From an uncultured Acidimicrobiales bacterium (GTDB lineage: Bacteria; Actinomycetota; Acidimicrobiia; Acidimicrobiales; Aldehydirespiratoraceae), in contig CATOTC010000003.1 in NCBI GenBank assembly GCA_951812975.1, positions 124,001 to 188,000 on the forward strand: a stretch of DNA of 64,000 bases, read 5' to 3'. Position 1 is the stretch's first letter, and each line of letters begins with the position of its first letter. The notes under the pieces were generated by a model, which was not told where the DNA came from, ran no database searches, and was given only the letters and a program-made list of their open reading frames with translations. Of this stretch, positions 52,649-62,205 are shown one piece after another. A program made the position numbers and the translations under genes.

Positions 52649-53428
52649 ATGACACACCATAGAGCAACATTGAAGGTCGGAATCCAGATTCAGCCGCAGG
52701 GCGTGAGCGTCGAACAGATGCGGACCGCCTGGAAGGCTGCCGACGACATGGGAGTCGACTCGATCTGGATCTGGGACCACTTCTATCCCCTGTTCGGAGA
52801 TATGGACGCCACCCACTTCGAAGCCTGGACGCTGCTGTCGACGATGGCTGCTGACACCTCCCAAGCACAGTTGGGCACGCTCGTGACAGGCAACAGCTAC
52901 CGCAACCCCGAGTTGCTGGCCGACATGGCACGCACCCTGGACCATGTCAGCGGCGGCCGAATGTACTTGGCGGTTGGCGCCGGTTGGTTCGAACGCGATT
53001 ACACCGAGTACGGCTACGAATTCGGCACTGTCGGCAGTCGCCTGCGCCAGCTTGAAGCCGACCTGCCCCGCATGAAGGACCGCCTCGCCAAACTCAATCC
53101 CCCACCGGTGGGCGCGATGCCGATCATGATCGGGGGCAGCGGCGAGAAGGTGACCCTGCGACTCGTAGCCGAGCACGCCGACTCATGGAACACCTTCGGT
53201 CCACCCGAGAACTTCGCGCGGCTCTCAGGCATCCTCGATGACTGGTGCGCCAAGGTCGGTCGAGACCCCAGCGAGATCGAGCGAACGGTCGCCATCCAAG
53301 CCGACGACGTGAACGACATCAAGCGTTACTCCGATGTCGGTGCCGACCACGTGATCTTGATGAGCGGAGGTCCCTTCGACCTCTCGCCGCTGCAGACGCT
53401 CATCGACCAACGCGACGCCCGGGGCTGA
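52649..53428 (+). CDS. LLM-class F420-dependent oxidoreductase
   Basis: A 259-residue luciferase-like enzyme of the F420-dependent type: VGIQIQPQGVSVEQMRTAWK, DSIWIWDHFYPLFGDMDATH, FEAWTLLSTMAADT, GTLVTGNSYRNPELLADMAR and GGRMYLAVGAGWFERDYTEY, PIMIGGSGEKVTLRL. It is compact, lacking C-terminal extensions. Substrate unknown. It is convergent with the haaO-like gene. Confidence 0.88.
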   Translation: MTHHRATLKVGIQIQPQGVSVEQMRTAWKAADDMGVDSIWIWDHFYPLFGDMDATHFEAWTLLSTMAADTSQAQLGTLVTGNSYRNPELLADMARTLDHVSGGRMYLAVGAGWFERDYTEYGYEFGTVGSRLRQLEADLPRMKDRLAKLNPPPVGAMPIMIGGSGEKVTLRLVAEHADSWNTFGPPENFARLSGILDDWCAKVGRDPSEIERTVAIQADDVNDIKRYSDVGADHVILMSGGPFDLSPLQTLIDQRDARG

Positions 53429-53450
53429 CCGAAAGCTCCTCAGGTGTCCG

Positions 53451-54005
<555 letters not shown>

Positions 54006-54875
54006 TCAGGAATTCGTGGGCGCTTCCAGACCACACTGCAAAAAAGCCTCCCGTGTAGCAAACTTCTCGCTGTCGGTCAGCTCGCACAACGGTGGCCGGA
54101 CTCGCCCGCCGACCTGTCCGAGCAACTCCTGCCAACACTTCTGGTGCGCGTGCGGCTTCTCGGCGGGCCGAGTCCGCTTCAGCGCATCACGTACTGGGTT
54201 CAAGCTTTCGCTCATTCGGCGCGCCGCGGTGACGTCTCCAGCCAACGCCGCTCGGGTGTAGTCATGCATGCGCCGGTCGTCTGCGGTCTGGAGCAGGAAC
54301 GGCGGCGAAGAACACAGGTACAACTGCCAGCCCAACTCCACGATGTTGTCCAGCCACTCCGTTTCGGACGCAGTGCTCACCTGAATGCGGTCAGAAGCCA
54401 ATGCGGTCAGCTCGGCATACATCGCCCGGGGAACGCTGTATTTGATCGCAACAACGTTGTCCAGATCGGCCAGTCGGTTGCAAAGTTCCGGTGACATCAG
54501 ATAGCCGCTGTCGGGATGACTCCACAGGGCGATACCGATGTCGACCTCCCGAGACACCGTCTCGTAGTACCCGAAGACGGTCTCGTCGTGCTCTTCGAAG
54601 AAGTGGAGCATCGGTGCGTGGACCACGATGTAGTCCGCGCCCGATTCCTGGGCATGGTGAGCCAGGTCGAGCACCACGTCGAGATTCTGATCTGAGCACG
54701 ACATCATCGTCTGGCCTCGCCCGCGCGTGGCTTCCACCGCAACCTCCAAGAGCCGCTTCCGCTCCTTCACGCTCATCGAGAAGAACTCGCCCTGCTTACC
54801 GCCGACAAACAGGCCGGCGATGCCCAAGTCCTCAACCCAATGACCGATGTTGCGCTCAAAGCCGTCCTCGTCCAA
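54006..54875 (-). CDS. dihydrodipicolinate synthase/aldolase-family protein, 5' end lost
   Basis: A DapA-superfamily Schiff-base aldolase of ~290 residues: GIAGLFVGGKQGEFFSMSVK, GADYIVVHAPMLHFFEEHDE and the lysine motif NVVAIKYSVPRA. Homology begins abruptly at FTSDLQLDEDGFERNI (about 54896). The usual first strand and start codon are missing, and only a TTG at 54875 could start translation. Immediately beyond lies a livF fragment on the other strand, so a rearrangement cut the gene. It follows a frameshifted haaO-like gene, and aldolases of this family occur in aromatic meta-cleavage pathways. Activity is doubtful. Confidence 0.75.
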   Translation of the reverse strand: MDEDGFERNIGHWVEDLGIAGLFVGGKQGEFFSMSVKERKRLLEVAVEATRGRGQTMMSCSDQNLDVVLDLAHHAQESGADYIVVHAPMLHFFEEHDETVFGYYETVSREVDIGIALWSHPDSGYLMSPELCNRLADLDNVVAIKYSVPRAMYAELTALASDRIQVSTASETEWLDNIVELGWQLYLCSSPPFLLQTADDRRMHDYTRAALAGDVTAARRMSESLNPVRDALKRTRPAEKPHAHQKCWQELLGQVGGRVRPPLCELTDSEKFATREAFLQCGLEAPTNS

Positions 54876-54896
54876 TTGCAGATCACTCGTGAAGGA

Positions 54897-55208
54897 CAGC
54901 TCTCCGGCGGCGAGCAGCAGATGCTGGCGATTGGTCGAGCGCTGGCGATGAACCCGAGACTGCTAGTGCTCGATGAGGCAACCGAGGGACTGGCACCCCC
55001 GGTCCGTGCCACTATTTTCACTGCCCTGCAGCTCCTGAAGCACGAGGGTCAAAGCATCCTCGTCGTCGACGCTCATCTGCGCAAACTGCTGACGCTGACC
55101 GACCGCAACACAGTGATCGAGAAGGGTCGCACCGTCTGGACGGGGACTACCCAGGAACTTATCGAGAATCCCAGCGTCACCAATCGATTTCTTGGAGTGG
55201 ATGTATAG
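54897..55208 (+). pseudogene. C-terminal fragment of a branched-chain amino-acid ABC ATPase (LivF-like)
   Basis: The fragment begins inside the ABC signature (QLSGGEQQMLAIGRALAMNP), then Walker B RLLVLDEATEGLAPPVRATI and the C-terminus ILVVDAHLRKLLTLTDRNTV ... TNRFLGVDV. The Walker A half is absent; upstream sequence belongs to the truncated aldolase on the other strand. It cannot encode a functional ATPase. Beyond it, 55209-55360 holds a weak GC hairpin (CCCGC-GCAG-GCGGG) and nothing else clear. Confidence 0.85.
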
Positions 55209-55360
55209 GCGTTCGTCCGTCCCACCCGCGCAGGCGGGGCTGGTTGGACACGAACAGGACTGGGATGGCTGCGGGACCCACAACCTGTGTCTGGGTCGAT
55301 GTCGTTCGCGGCGCCGAAGGGCACAGAGTCGGCGGTGCGGTACGACCGGTAGTCGGTTTG

Positions 55361-56656
55361 TCAACCCTCGGACTGGACCCCGAAGCGGTCCACATAGAAC
55401 TGCAGATCGCTTGCCAGTCCTTGGAGGTCGACGCCGAAGTCCTCTTCAACGTGATAGCTGACGCTGCCGTGGACGCCACGGGGGTGCAGTGCCATGTAGT
55501 CGTTCATGGCCGCCTCGGTCTGCGCTGACCACGGATGGTCGGCGAGTTCGTAGATCGTCTGGACAGTCGCTATGTCGTCGGCCATGAACTCGTGGAACTT
55601 CACGTCGATCGACTGCGCGCCCGGCACGAGTTCCCGCTCGTCCGCCATAGCCCGGAACATCCGCTGCATACGGTCGATCCAGTAGAGGCCGACCTCACGG
55701 ATCGTCGCAGGATTTCGGCTCATACGAGCCGTGTAAGTAAGCATCGTCGACATCGACTTGGCCACCGCGACCGGATCGCGGTGGGTGCAGATCACGGTTG
55801 CGTCTCCGAACACCGACATGAGCGGCCCGAGTTGCTCCACGTGCTGGGGAGATTTGAGCAGCCAACGATCAGCGCCTGTGGGACGCACGAACATCAGGAC
55901 CTTGAGCAACGCCTTGAGGTATTCGTAGTAGGGGGTCTGGTCGCTCGCCAGATACCAGTCGCGGTGTGACGGCATTACCGCCATCGTCTCCGGTGCCATC
56001 CCTCCGTAGGGAATGGCGAGCAGGGCGATCTCCTCATGCACGTGCTCGGGAGTCATGTCGTGCATGCGTTTGAAGTACGGCAGCGCCCCGTTGAGTCCTG
56101 CGAGTCCCTCGGCGCAACGCCCGAAACGGGGATCGTCCTCGTCACGGGGGCCATGGTCGATCCCCTGTTCCGCCAGCGGAGGCACCGGCTCCAGGCTCTC
56201 CCAGTAGGGCATCGTGCGGAAACTCAGGTCCGACGACATCAGGTTGTGCAGATGTGTGGTCCCGGTGCGGCCCTGGCCGGCGATCACGACCGGGCGCTTG
56301 ATCTCGATGTCGTGGATCTCCGGATGCCGCTTCAGCAGGTCGGTAACCAACAACTTCTGTTTGGCGTAGCCGACCAGCGTCGAATGGTTGCTCAGCTGCC
56401 CGAGGGTCGAGAGGTCGCCCTCGGTGGGCATGGCCCTCACCAGGCTTCCGAGCGGCTCAACATGGAGGTCGTCGCCGAAATTGTCGAGTCCGGTCTCCGC
56501 CGCGGCCTGGTTCAAGACGGCTTCCGAGGACCATTCCAGCATTTCGGCCATCGGCGCCACCATCTCGAAGGCAGCCTTGATCTCGTCGGGATACTCCGGG
56601 GCAACAAGGTCCGTTATCCGCACAGGCGCCGGTCTGGTGAATTGCGTTTCGTTCAT
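55361..56656 (-). CDS. sulfotransferase-family protein
   Basis: About 431 residues from ATG 56656 (MNETQFTRPAPVRITDLVAP); an alternative TTG at 56707 is in frame. The PAPS-binding P-loop motif is VVIAGQGRTGTTHLHNLMSS, followed by ADRWLLKSPQHVEQLGPLMS and VICTHRDPVAVAKSMSTMLT, the 3'-phosphate-binding R/S region. This resembles large actinobacterial sulfotransferases common in mycobacteria. It is the last gene of the minus-strand catabolic cluster. Acceptor unknown. Confidence 0.85.
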   Translation of the reverse strand: MNETQFTRPAPVRITDLVAPEYPDEIKAAFEMVAPMAEMLEWSSEAVLNQAAAETGLDNFGDDLHVEPLGSLVRAMPTEGDLSTLGQLSNHSTLVGYAKQKLLVTDLLKRHPEIHDIEIKRPVVIAGQGRTGTTHLHNLMSSDLSFRTMPYWESLEPVPPLAEQGIDHGPRDEDDPRFGRCAEGLAGLNGALPYFKRMHDMTPEHVHEEIALLAIPYGGMAPETMAVMPSHRDWYLASDQTPYYEYLKALLKVLMFVRPTGADRWLLKSPQHVEQLGPLMSVFGDATVICTHRDPVAVAKSMSTMLTYTARMSRNPATIREVGLYWIDRMQRMFRAMADERELVPGAQSIDVKFHEFMADDIATVQTIYELADHPWSAQTEAAMNDYMALHPRGVHGSVSYHVEEDFGVDLQGLASDLQFYVDRFGVQSEG

Positions 56657-56703
56657 CTCTCCAGCGTTGCACTCGCGCTTCGAATTAGCGAAACGGAGGC
56701 CCG

Positions 56704-57189
56704 TCAATCGCTGGGCAGGTCGAACTCGCCGATGAGCACTGACGCGTTGCCCAGCGGAGTGCCTCGGCCGTTCATGAAGTGCTCGTAGTAGCGCGTGAAG
56801 TGACCCTGGAGATTCTGGTCGATCTCGGACTGTGAGTAGTCGAGTGTGTAGTAGGTCGACACGCCCAGTTCCTCGCCGGCGGACTTCGAGGCGTCGGCGT
56901 CGGCCACAGCCCAGACCACCCCGACAATCCCCTCCCCGCGTTCGTCGAGGATCTTCTCGATGTAGCTGCCCCTGCCTTCAATGGGCGCAACGAGTTCGAT
57001 ACCGCCGTCCCAAGAGAAGAGCATCTTGACGCCGAAAGCGGCGGCTTCTTCGTCGTTGCCGGGATGGAACTCGCATCCCAGCAAACGCTCATAGAACTCC
57101 CGACCGGCCTCGATGTCCCGTACAGCCATGACGACCCGGTTGACGCCGTGCTGTCTGACGCTCTGGTTCCCGACGCTCTGTTGTCTCAT
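56704..57189 (-). CDS. VOC family protein
   Basis: 161 residues from ATG 57189, which overlaps the preceding gene's stop (ATGA). It has the VOC pattern VNRVVMAVRDIEAGREFYER, LLGCEFHPGNDEEAAAFGVK, GGIELVAPIEGRGSYIEKIL and GIVGVVWAVADADASKSAGE. It is probably a metal-dependent lyase, isomerase or dioxygenase acting in the surrounding catabolic cluster; the substrate is not evident. Confidence 0.82.
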   Translation of the reverse strand: MRQQSVGNQSVRQHGVNRVVMAVRDIEAGREFYERLLGCEFHPGNDEEAAAFGVKMLFSWDGGIELVAPIEGRGSYIEKILDERGEGIVGVVWAVADADASKSAGEELGVSTYYTLDYSQSEIDQNLQGHFTRYYEHFMNGRGTPLGNASVLIGEFDLPSD

Positions 57190-57653
57190 GACGGCACTCC
57201 CTCTCTGGGGAACAGCTGTTTGGAATCGGACTCGACTCGTATCCGGCGCAGGTACATCGAGGCGATCCGCCAATGGCCGCCATCGCGGCGGTACGTCTCC
57301 TCATACCATCCGCACCCCCACATGTGACCGAGACCGAATTGCGGCGGCCACCACAGGTGGTCCTCCATCGACCAGACTCCGGACGCTTCGTCGCCATCGA
57401 CAGAGATCTCGCCCATGTGGCCGTGATGCACCGCCGTCACCTCGCCGATCATCGACATCAGCATGTCGACGAATGCGTCGTTGCCGATGATGGGCGTTTC
57501 ATCGCCGGTGTCATCGGGAGTGCGAACCTCCACGTCAGCAGTGAAGACGTCACGCAGTTCATCCCAGCGTTTCTGGTCCATGAGTCTGAAATAGCGGGCC
57601 TTGAGCTGTCGGATCGCCTCAATCTCCACCAGTTGTTCCGCGTTCACTGTCAT
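57186..57653 (-). CDS. SnoaL-like / NTF2-fold protein
   Basis: 155 residues: IEAIRQLKARYFRLMDQKRW, DELRDVFTADVEVR, TAVHHGHMGEISVDGDEASG, WSMEDHLWW and WYEETYRRDGGHWRIASMYL. This is the SnoaL_4 pattern, often found near ring-hydroxylating oxygenases as an isomerase, dehydratase or small-subunit-like protein. It is coupled by 4-nt overlap to the VOC gene and lies 29 nt after the MmgE/PrpD gene. Confidence 0.85.
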   Translation of the reverse strand: MTVNAEQLVEIEAIRQLKARYFRLMDQKRWDELRDVFTADVEVRTPDDTGDETPIIGNDAFVDMLMSMIGEVTAVHHGHMGEISVDGDEASGVWSMEDHLWWPPQFGLGHMWGCGWYEETYRRDGGHWRIASMYLRRIRVESDSKQLFPREGVPS

Positions 57654-57682
57654 CCTCCGATCAAAACAGCCATCCCCCGAAC

Positions 57683-59053
57683 CTAACCGGCCGATGTCAG
57701 CAACTCACAAATCCCGCTGACCGGGCCCGACGGATCGGCCAGGCGGCTGCGGAGCCTCGAAGCCAGATCAGACGGTGCCGAATCCGAGACCAGCGAAGCG
57801 AACTTGGCGTCGATCTGTTGTGGGCTCAACGGGTCGTGCATCGACCCCCGCTGACCGTGGACCGTCCGTTCGAGGACCTCGCCGCTCCCAAGGAAGATCC
57901 GCACCCTGCCACCCATCTTCTTGGCGTACGTGTCGTCGAACTGCTCCGCCGCGCGCAGCGACACCACCCTGGCTTGAAGATCTGCGATTGCGGGGCTCGC
58001 GATCCACTCAGGCCCATAGGTTGCCGGGTCGGCGGGATCGGCGAGGATCGCCGCAGCGATGTTGAACTGCGCCGAATACTGAGCGGCCATGACCGATGTC
58101 GTTCCGTCCATGCTGTTCTGGGTGGCCGCCTTGGTGGGACCCTCGGCCTCGATTCGATCGATCTGGTCTGTGGTCAGTCGATGCTCGGCCCGCAGTTCGG
58201 CGGTGGCCTGGATCAGCGGATGAATGTCGCTGCAGGCGGCGTAAGGCTTGACGGTGATCTCGTCGATCATCCACCTGCTGCCGAGTGCGTCGGTCAGCAG
58301 TTCGGGTTCAGGGGCGGTGCCGAACACATTGCAGAACCCGTACCTGCCGGCCATGCCGTCGGCGGAACCTTCGAAACCGTTGGCCGCGAGCGATGCCGCC
58401 AACAGGCCTGCCTCAGCGGCACGTCCGGCGTGCATCCGCTTGGCCATCCCTCCCGAGGAGGCGAACTCCATGGTCCCCGAGGCCAACGACACCGCCACCC
58501 CGAAGGCATGGTTCAACCTCTCTGCGTCGAAACCAAGCAGTCGGCCGGCCGCCGCAGCCGATCCGAAGACCCCCGACATCGAAGTTGGATGGAACCCCGA
58601 CAGCATGTGGTCTGCCGGTCCCACTGCGATCCCCGCTCGACCCATTGCCTCATAACCGATGACGATCGCTTCGCTGAGGTCCAGACTCGTCGCCCCCGAC
58701 TCCTCGGCGAGCGCCAGTGCCGCCGGGACCACGACCGCGCCGGGATGGCTGATGGCCTCCTCGTGCACGTCATCTAGTTCGAAGCCATGAGCAGACGCGC
58801 CGTTGGCGAACGCCGCCATCGCCGGGGTGGTCCTGGCTGAGTGCCCGATCACCGTCGCCGTGCCCTCCCCTCCCGTCGCCAGTGCATGAGCGGCCGCGGC
58901 CTGCGACCAGGGTTGGGAGGAACCGAACGCCATACATCCCAGGGTGTCGATGAAGGCGTTGACGGACTGGCCCAACAGCCTTTGGTCAACTCGGCCGCTC
59001 AGTCCGGCGAGGAAGTCTGCAAGGTCGCGGGTCAGCGACTCGGACTGGGCCAC
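57683..59053 (-). CDS. MmgE/PrpD family protein
   Basis: 456 residues with the family's all-helical N-terminal domain (DTLGCMAFGSSQPWSQAAAA, FANGASAHGFELDDVHEEAI, HPGAVVVPAALALAEESGAT) and KPYAACSDIHPLIQATAELR in the C-terminal part. Characterised relatives are 2-methylcitrate dehydratase and cis-aconitate decarboxylase; others act on unknown substrates. It starts at GTG 59053, one nucleotide into the Rieske gene stop (TAGTG), so the two are coupled. Confidence 0.9.
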   Translation of the reverse strand: MAQSESLTRDLADFLAGLSGRVDQRLLGQSVNAFIDTLGCMAFGSSQPWSQAAAAHALATGGEGTATVIGHSARTTPAMAAFANGASAHGFELDDVHEEAISHPGAVVVPAALALAEESGATSLDLSEAIVIGYEAMGRAGIAVGPADHMLSGFHPTSMSGVFGSAAAAGRLLGFDAERLNHAFGVAVSLASGTMEFASSGGMAKRMHAGRAAEAGLLAASLAANGFEGSADGMAGRYGFCNVFGTAPEPELLTDALGSRWMIDEITVKPYAACSDIHPLIQATAELRAEHRLTTDQIDRIEAEGPTKAATQNSMDGTTSVMAAQYSAQFNIAAAILADPADPATYGPEWIASPAIADLQARVVSLRAAEQFDDTYAKKMGGRVRIFLGSGEVLERTVHGQRGSMHDPLSPQQIDAKFASLVSDSAPSDLASRLRSRLADPSGPVSGICELLTSAG

Positions 59054-60117
59054 TAGTGGTCCCCGAGAGCTTCGAGCAACAGGGCATGGAGATGAGGCAC
59101 GGCGTTCTCGGCGTGAACGCTCGCTGTGCCGCTCGGGTCCACGATGAGCGGCCCCGGTTGATAGCCGCGGCTGGCCACGCCGGTTTGAACGGAGTCCATG
59201 ATGTCGAAATCCTCGCTGACTGTCGTGTCCCAGTCGAGTTCGATCACTTCCAGTTGTTCCGGCGTCGGCTCAGCCCGGTCGAACCACCACTCACGGATCA
59301 GCAGGGTCTCGTCGACAGCAAGGGGAACCCACCGGAAAGTGTTGAGCACACGCCCCGGGTAGCACTGGATCGAAGAGACCGGCCAGGTGTAGAAGGCGCC
59401 GTACTCGCTGCTGTCGGCCCGCCGGGTGTAGGCCGAGCGCTCCGGCGACGGCCCCTGCGCGGTGTGGTGGATCGTGAAACCCCTCGGGGTTATCCGGTAG
59501 CTCCCGGGCGTGACCACTCCGGCGGTGAAGGTCTTGTGCACGTTGGGACAGTGGTAGCACTCGTTGTAGTTCTCAACGGCCACTTTCCAGTTGGCCTTGA
59601 CCAGGTGCGTGCGCCTCCAGGTCAGCATCCGTTCGGTGGAATCGGGCGCGATCGCCTGCAGTTCCGAGGCAATCCCGGGGACTGTCGCTTCCAGCGAGGG
59701 GGCGTCGGGGTCGAGGTTGACGAACAGGAATCCCGCCATCGACTCGACTCGCACCGCAGGCACGCACAGCTCACCCACGTCCTCTCCGCGGGCACTGGTC
59801 AAGCGCCCGGACAGGTTGTATGACCAGGCATGATACGGACAGGTGATGCTCGACACCTCGGCCGCGTCAGCGGCAACGAGCTGGTGGCCCCGGTGTTGAC
59901 AGACGTTGTAGAAACCGCGGATCACACCGTCGTCGTTCACCACGATCACGCTCTCGTCGCCCACTCGGGCGGTGAACAGGTGCCCCGGCGCCGAGACCTG
60001 CGTGCAATGCCCGACAAGCTGCCAACTGTGGGCGAAGATGCACTCGAGTTCGCGGGCGAAGATCTCGGGGTCCGTGTAGTAGCGGGCGTCGATGCCCCTG
60101 TGGTTGGTGTCCCCCAT
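59053..60117 (-). CDS. Rieske non-heme iron ring-hydroxylating oxygenase, alpha subunit
   Basis: 354 residues from ATG 60117, preceded by a very strong ribosome site GGAGGAGGTG. The Rieske [2Fe-2S] ligands are in YNVCQHRGHQLV and ITCPYHAWSYNLSGRL. The catalytic domain begins VAVENYNECYHCPNVHKTF, with the bridging acidic residue and the two iron histidines in the NECYHCPNVH region. It resembles enzymes acting on quaternary amines (choline, carnitine, stachydrine type) as well as aromatics. The reductase component is not in the window. Confidence 0.9.
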   Translation of the reverse strand: MGDTNHRGIDARYYTDPEIFARELECIFAHSWQLVGHCTQVSAPGHLFTARVGDESVIVVNDDGVIRGFYNVCQHRGHQLVAADAAEVSSITCPYHAWSYNLSGRLTSARGEDVGELCVPAVRVESMAGFLFVNLDPDAPSLEATVPGIASELQAIAPDSTERMLTWRRTHLVKANWKVAVENYNECYHCPNVHKTFTAGVVTPGSYRITPRGFTIHHTAQGPSPERSAYTRRADSSEYGAFYTWPVSSIQCYPGRVLNTFRWVPLAVDETLLIREWWFDRAEPTPEQLEVIELDWDTTVSEDFDIMDSVQTGVASRGYQPGPLIVDPSGTASVHAENAVPHLHALLLEALGDH

Positions 60118-60166
60118 CGTCACCTCCTCCATCCAGCGCCTCCCCCGTCAGTGCAGGCCGACACCG

Positions 60167-61282
60167 CTAATCCAAGTCTGCCAGGGCGTCGACGAGCTGG
60201 TCCATGCGTTCCTTGAGGTTCACGTCGCAGCGCAGGAAGCGGTCGTCGAGCCCCCTCCACGATGCCGCCCCGTCCTTCACGATCACACCCCGCTCCAGCA
60301 GCCCGTTGAACACCTCGGTCGAGTTCGTATCGGGATCGAGTATCTCCACGAGGAAGAAGTTGGAGCGGCTCTCGGGCACGATCCGGAACCTGTCCAGTTC
60401 ACCGAAACGGCCCCGCACGTACTGCCTGGCGTCGGTGATGGTGGCCACCGTGCGATCCACATGCTCGTCGTCGTCGAGGGCCGCGATGCCGCCGGCGATC
60501 TGCAGTTGCCCCATGTTCCAGGTGGGCTTCACCGCCAGCAGGGCGTCGATGATCGGACGGGCGGCCACGCCGAAACCGACGCGCAGCCCCGCCAGACCGT
60601 ATGCCTTGGAGAACGTGCGAAGCACCGCGACATGGCTGTACTCCCTCCCCAGATGGATGTAGCCGGCCGTGTTGGAGTAGTGGACGTATGCCTCGTCGAG
60701 CACGACAAGGGCGTGGGGTGCCGCCTCGATGATGCGTCGGACGTCTGCTTCGGCCAGCCAGGTGCCCGACGGGCTGTGTGGATTGGTGACGAAGACGATG
60801 CGCGTGTCGGCGTCGATCGCCGCGGTGTAGGCGTCGACGTCGAGCGCCATCGAGGTGCGGTCGGTCGCCTCATGCACCAGTACCGGCACGCGCCCTTCCG
60901 CCTCCGCGAACAGGTGGTAGATCGGGAAGCAGGGCCCGGGCATCTGTATCCTGCCGCCCGGTCCACTGAAGGCTCTGATGATCAGCGAGATGATCTCGGT
61001 CTCGCCTGCGCCGCAGATCACCTGTTCAGGCTGGTACTGGTAGGTGTCGGCGATTTTCTGGCGAAGCGGCTCGGCGGTCCATGACGGGTAGAGGTGCAAC
61101 CGGTCCATTGCTTCGGCCACCGCTGCGCGTGCTTTGGGGGAAGCACCGTGGGGGTTCTCTGCCGAACCCAGCTTGGCGATGTCTGCCAAGGCGATCCCGT
61201 ACCGCTCCGCCACATACTCACTAGCCAACCCCGGCACGTAGAAGTTGCCGGGGGTGGGCGGGGTGAGGTTTTTCGTGGTCAT
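60167..61282 (-). CDS. class I/II aminotransferase, histidinol-phosphate aminotransferase-like
   Basis: 371 residues, pyridoxal-phosphate dependent: KLGSAENPHGASPKARAAVA, GAGETEIISLIIRAF, VFVTNPHSPSGTWL, the VVLDEAYVHY strand and the Schiff-base lysine motif RTFSKAYGLAGLRVGFG. HisC-like in fold, but the catabolic context with an RpiR regulator and M24 hydrolase suggests a role other than histidine synthesis. It overlaps the regulator gene by 4 nt. Confidence 0.87.
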   Translation of the reverse strand: MTTKNLTPPTPGNFYVPGLASEYVAERYGIALADIAKLGSAENPHGASPKARAAVAEAMDRLHLYPSWTAEPLRQKIADTYQYQPEQVICGAGETEIISLIIRAFSGPGGRIQMPGPCFPIYHLFAEAEGRVPVLVHEATDRTSMALDVDAYTAAIDADTRIVFVTNPHSPSGTWLAEADVRRIIEAAPHALVVLDEAYVHYSNTAGYIHLGREYSHVAVLRTFSKAYGLAGLRVGFGVAARPIIDALLAVKPTWNMGQLQIAGGIAALDDDEHVDRTVATITDARQYVRGRFGELDRFRIVPESRSNFFLVEILDPDTNSTEVFNGLLERGVIVKDGAASWRGLDDRFLRCDVNLKERMDQLVDALADLD

Positions 61283-62205
61283 TGGAGGCAGTCGGTGTAG
61301 ACGCCGGCGGAGCGGCGGTTGGCGTGGAAGGAGTCGATCGCACCGACTACATCGTCGGGCGAGTCGGCCATCATGAAAGCCAGCAGGACCTCCAACAGGG
61401 CGACCGCAGCAACGTTGGAGGAGAACGGCAACGGTGAGTCGGATTGGACCACGAAGGCCATGGTCGCCGAGGCCATGATCGGGGCAGCCCAGCTGTCGGA
61501 GATCGATATCACCGGAACGTCCCGCTCCACGGCCATGCGCACGGCCTCAACGATCTCCACTCGACAGGGGCTGAAGGTCATGGCTACCAGCACGTCCTCG
61601 GTCCCCATCCGCACCACGTCGTCGATCGCCAGCCCGATGGTCGGAATGGCGGTCACGTTGCTCAGCGCCATGTTTGCGACATATGCGAAGTTCTCCGCCA
61701 GCGGCTTTGCCGTCCCCACCCCCAGCACGTTGGTGCGGCGCGAGGCGTCGATGAGGTCGGCGGCGGCTTTCAGGTCGCTGGTGTGAACCTCCGAGAACAG
61801 CGACTCGACATTGCCCAGAGCCGCAGAAGCCATGTCGGCCAGCAGGGTGCCGTGGCGACCCCCCTTGTTGATGGATTGCAGGAACCGCGCCCGGTCAGGG
61901 AATGAGGGCGTGCCGTCGGCCGCCTGCTTCTGGAACGGGGAACGGAAGTCCTCATAGCCGTCGAAACCGACCGCTCGAGCCATCCGCACCAGGGTGTTCG
62001 GCTTCACCTCGGCAGCCTCGGCGATCGCCCTCATGGAGGCCACCGCCACCTCACCGGGGTGGTTCAGGACATAGGTCGCCGCTTGGCGGACCTGGGGCGA
62101 CATCGTTTCGAGCGCACTCGTCAGGGTCTGCAGAATCGGCGTGGGATCGCCCGACGACACCGCATCGTCCAGAGTCACAGCATTGATCGGGTGCGCGGAA
62201 CTCAC
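61279..62205 (-). CDS. RpiR/MurR-family transcriptional regulator
   Basis: 308 residues. N-terminal helix-turn-helix (~30-105: LETMSPQVRQAATYVLNHPG, EVAVASMRAIAEAAEVKPNT, LVRMARAVGFDGYEDFR) and C-terminal SIS phosphosugar-like domain (NVLGVGTAKPLAENFAYVAN, EDVLVAMTFSPCRVEIVEAV). It probably senses a metabolite of the pathway encoded by its neighbours. A large inverted repeat (63377-63426) in the divergent promoter region is its likely operator. Coupled by 4-nt overlaps on both sides. Confidence 0.9.
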   Translation of the reverse strand: MSSAHPINAVTLDDAVSSGDPTPILQTLTSALETMSPQVRQAATYVLNHPGEVAVASMRAIAEAAEVKPNTLVRMARAVGFDGYEDFRSPFQKQAADGTPSFPDRARFLQSINKGGRHGTLLADMASAALGNVESLFSEVHTSDLKAAADLIDASRRTNVLGVGTAKPLAENFAYVANMALSNVTAIPTIGLAIDDVVRMGTEDVLVAMTFSPCRVEIVEAVRMAVERDVPVISISDSWAAPIMASATMAFVVQSDSPLPFSSNVAAVALLEVLLAFMMADSPDDVVGAIDSFHANRRSAGVYTDCLQ

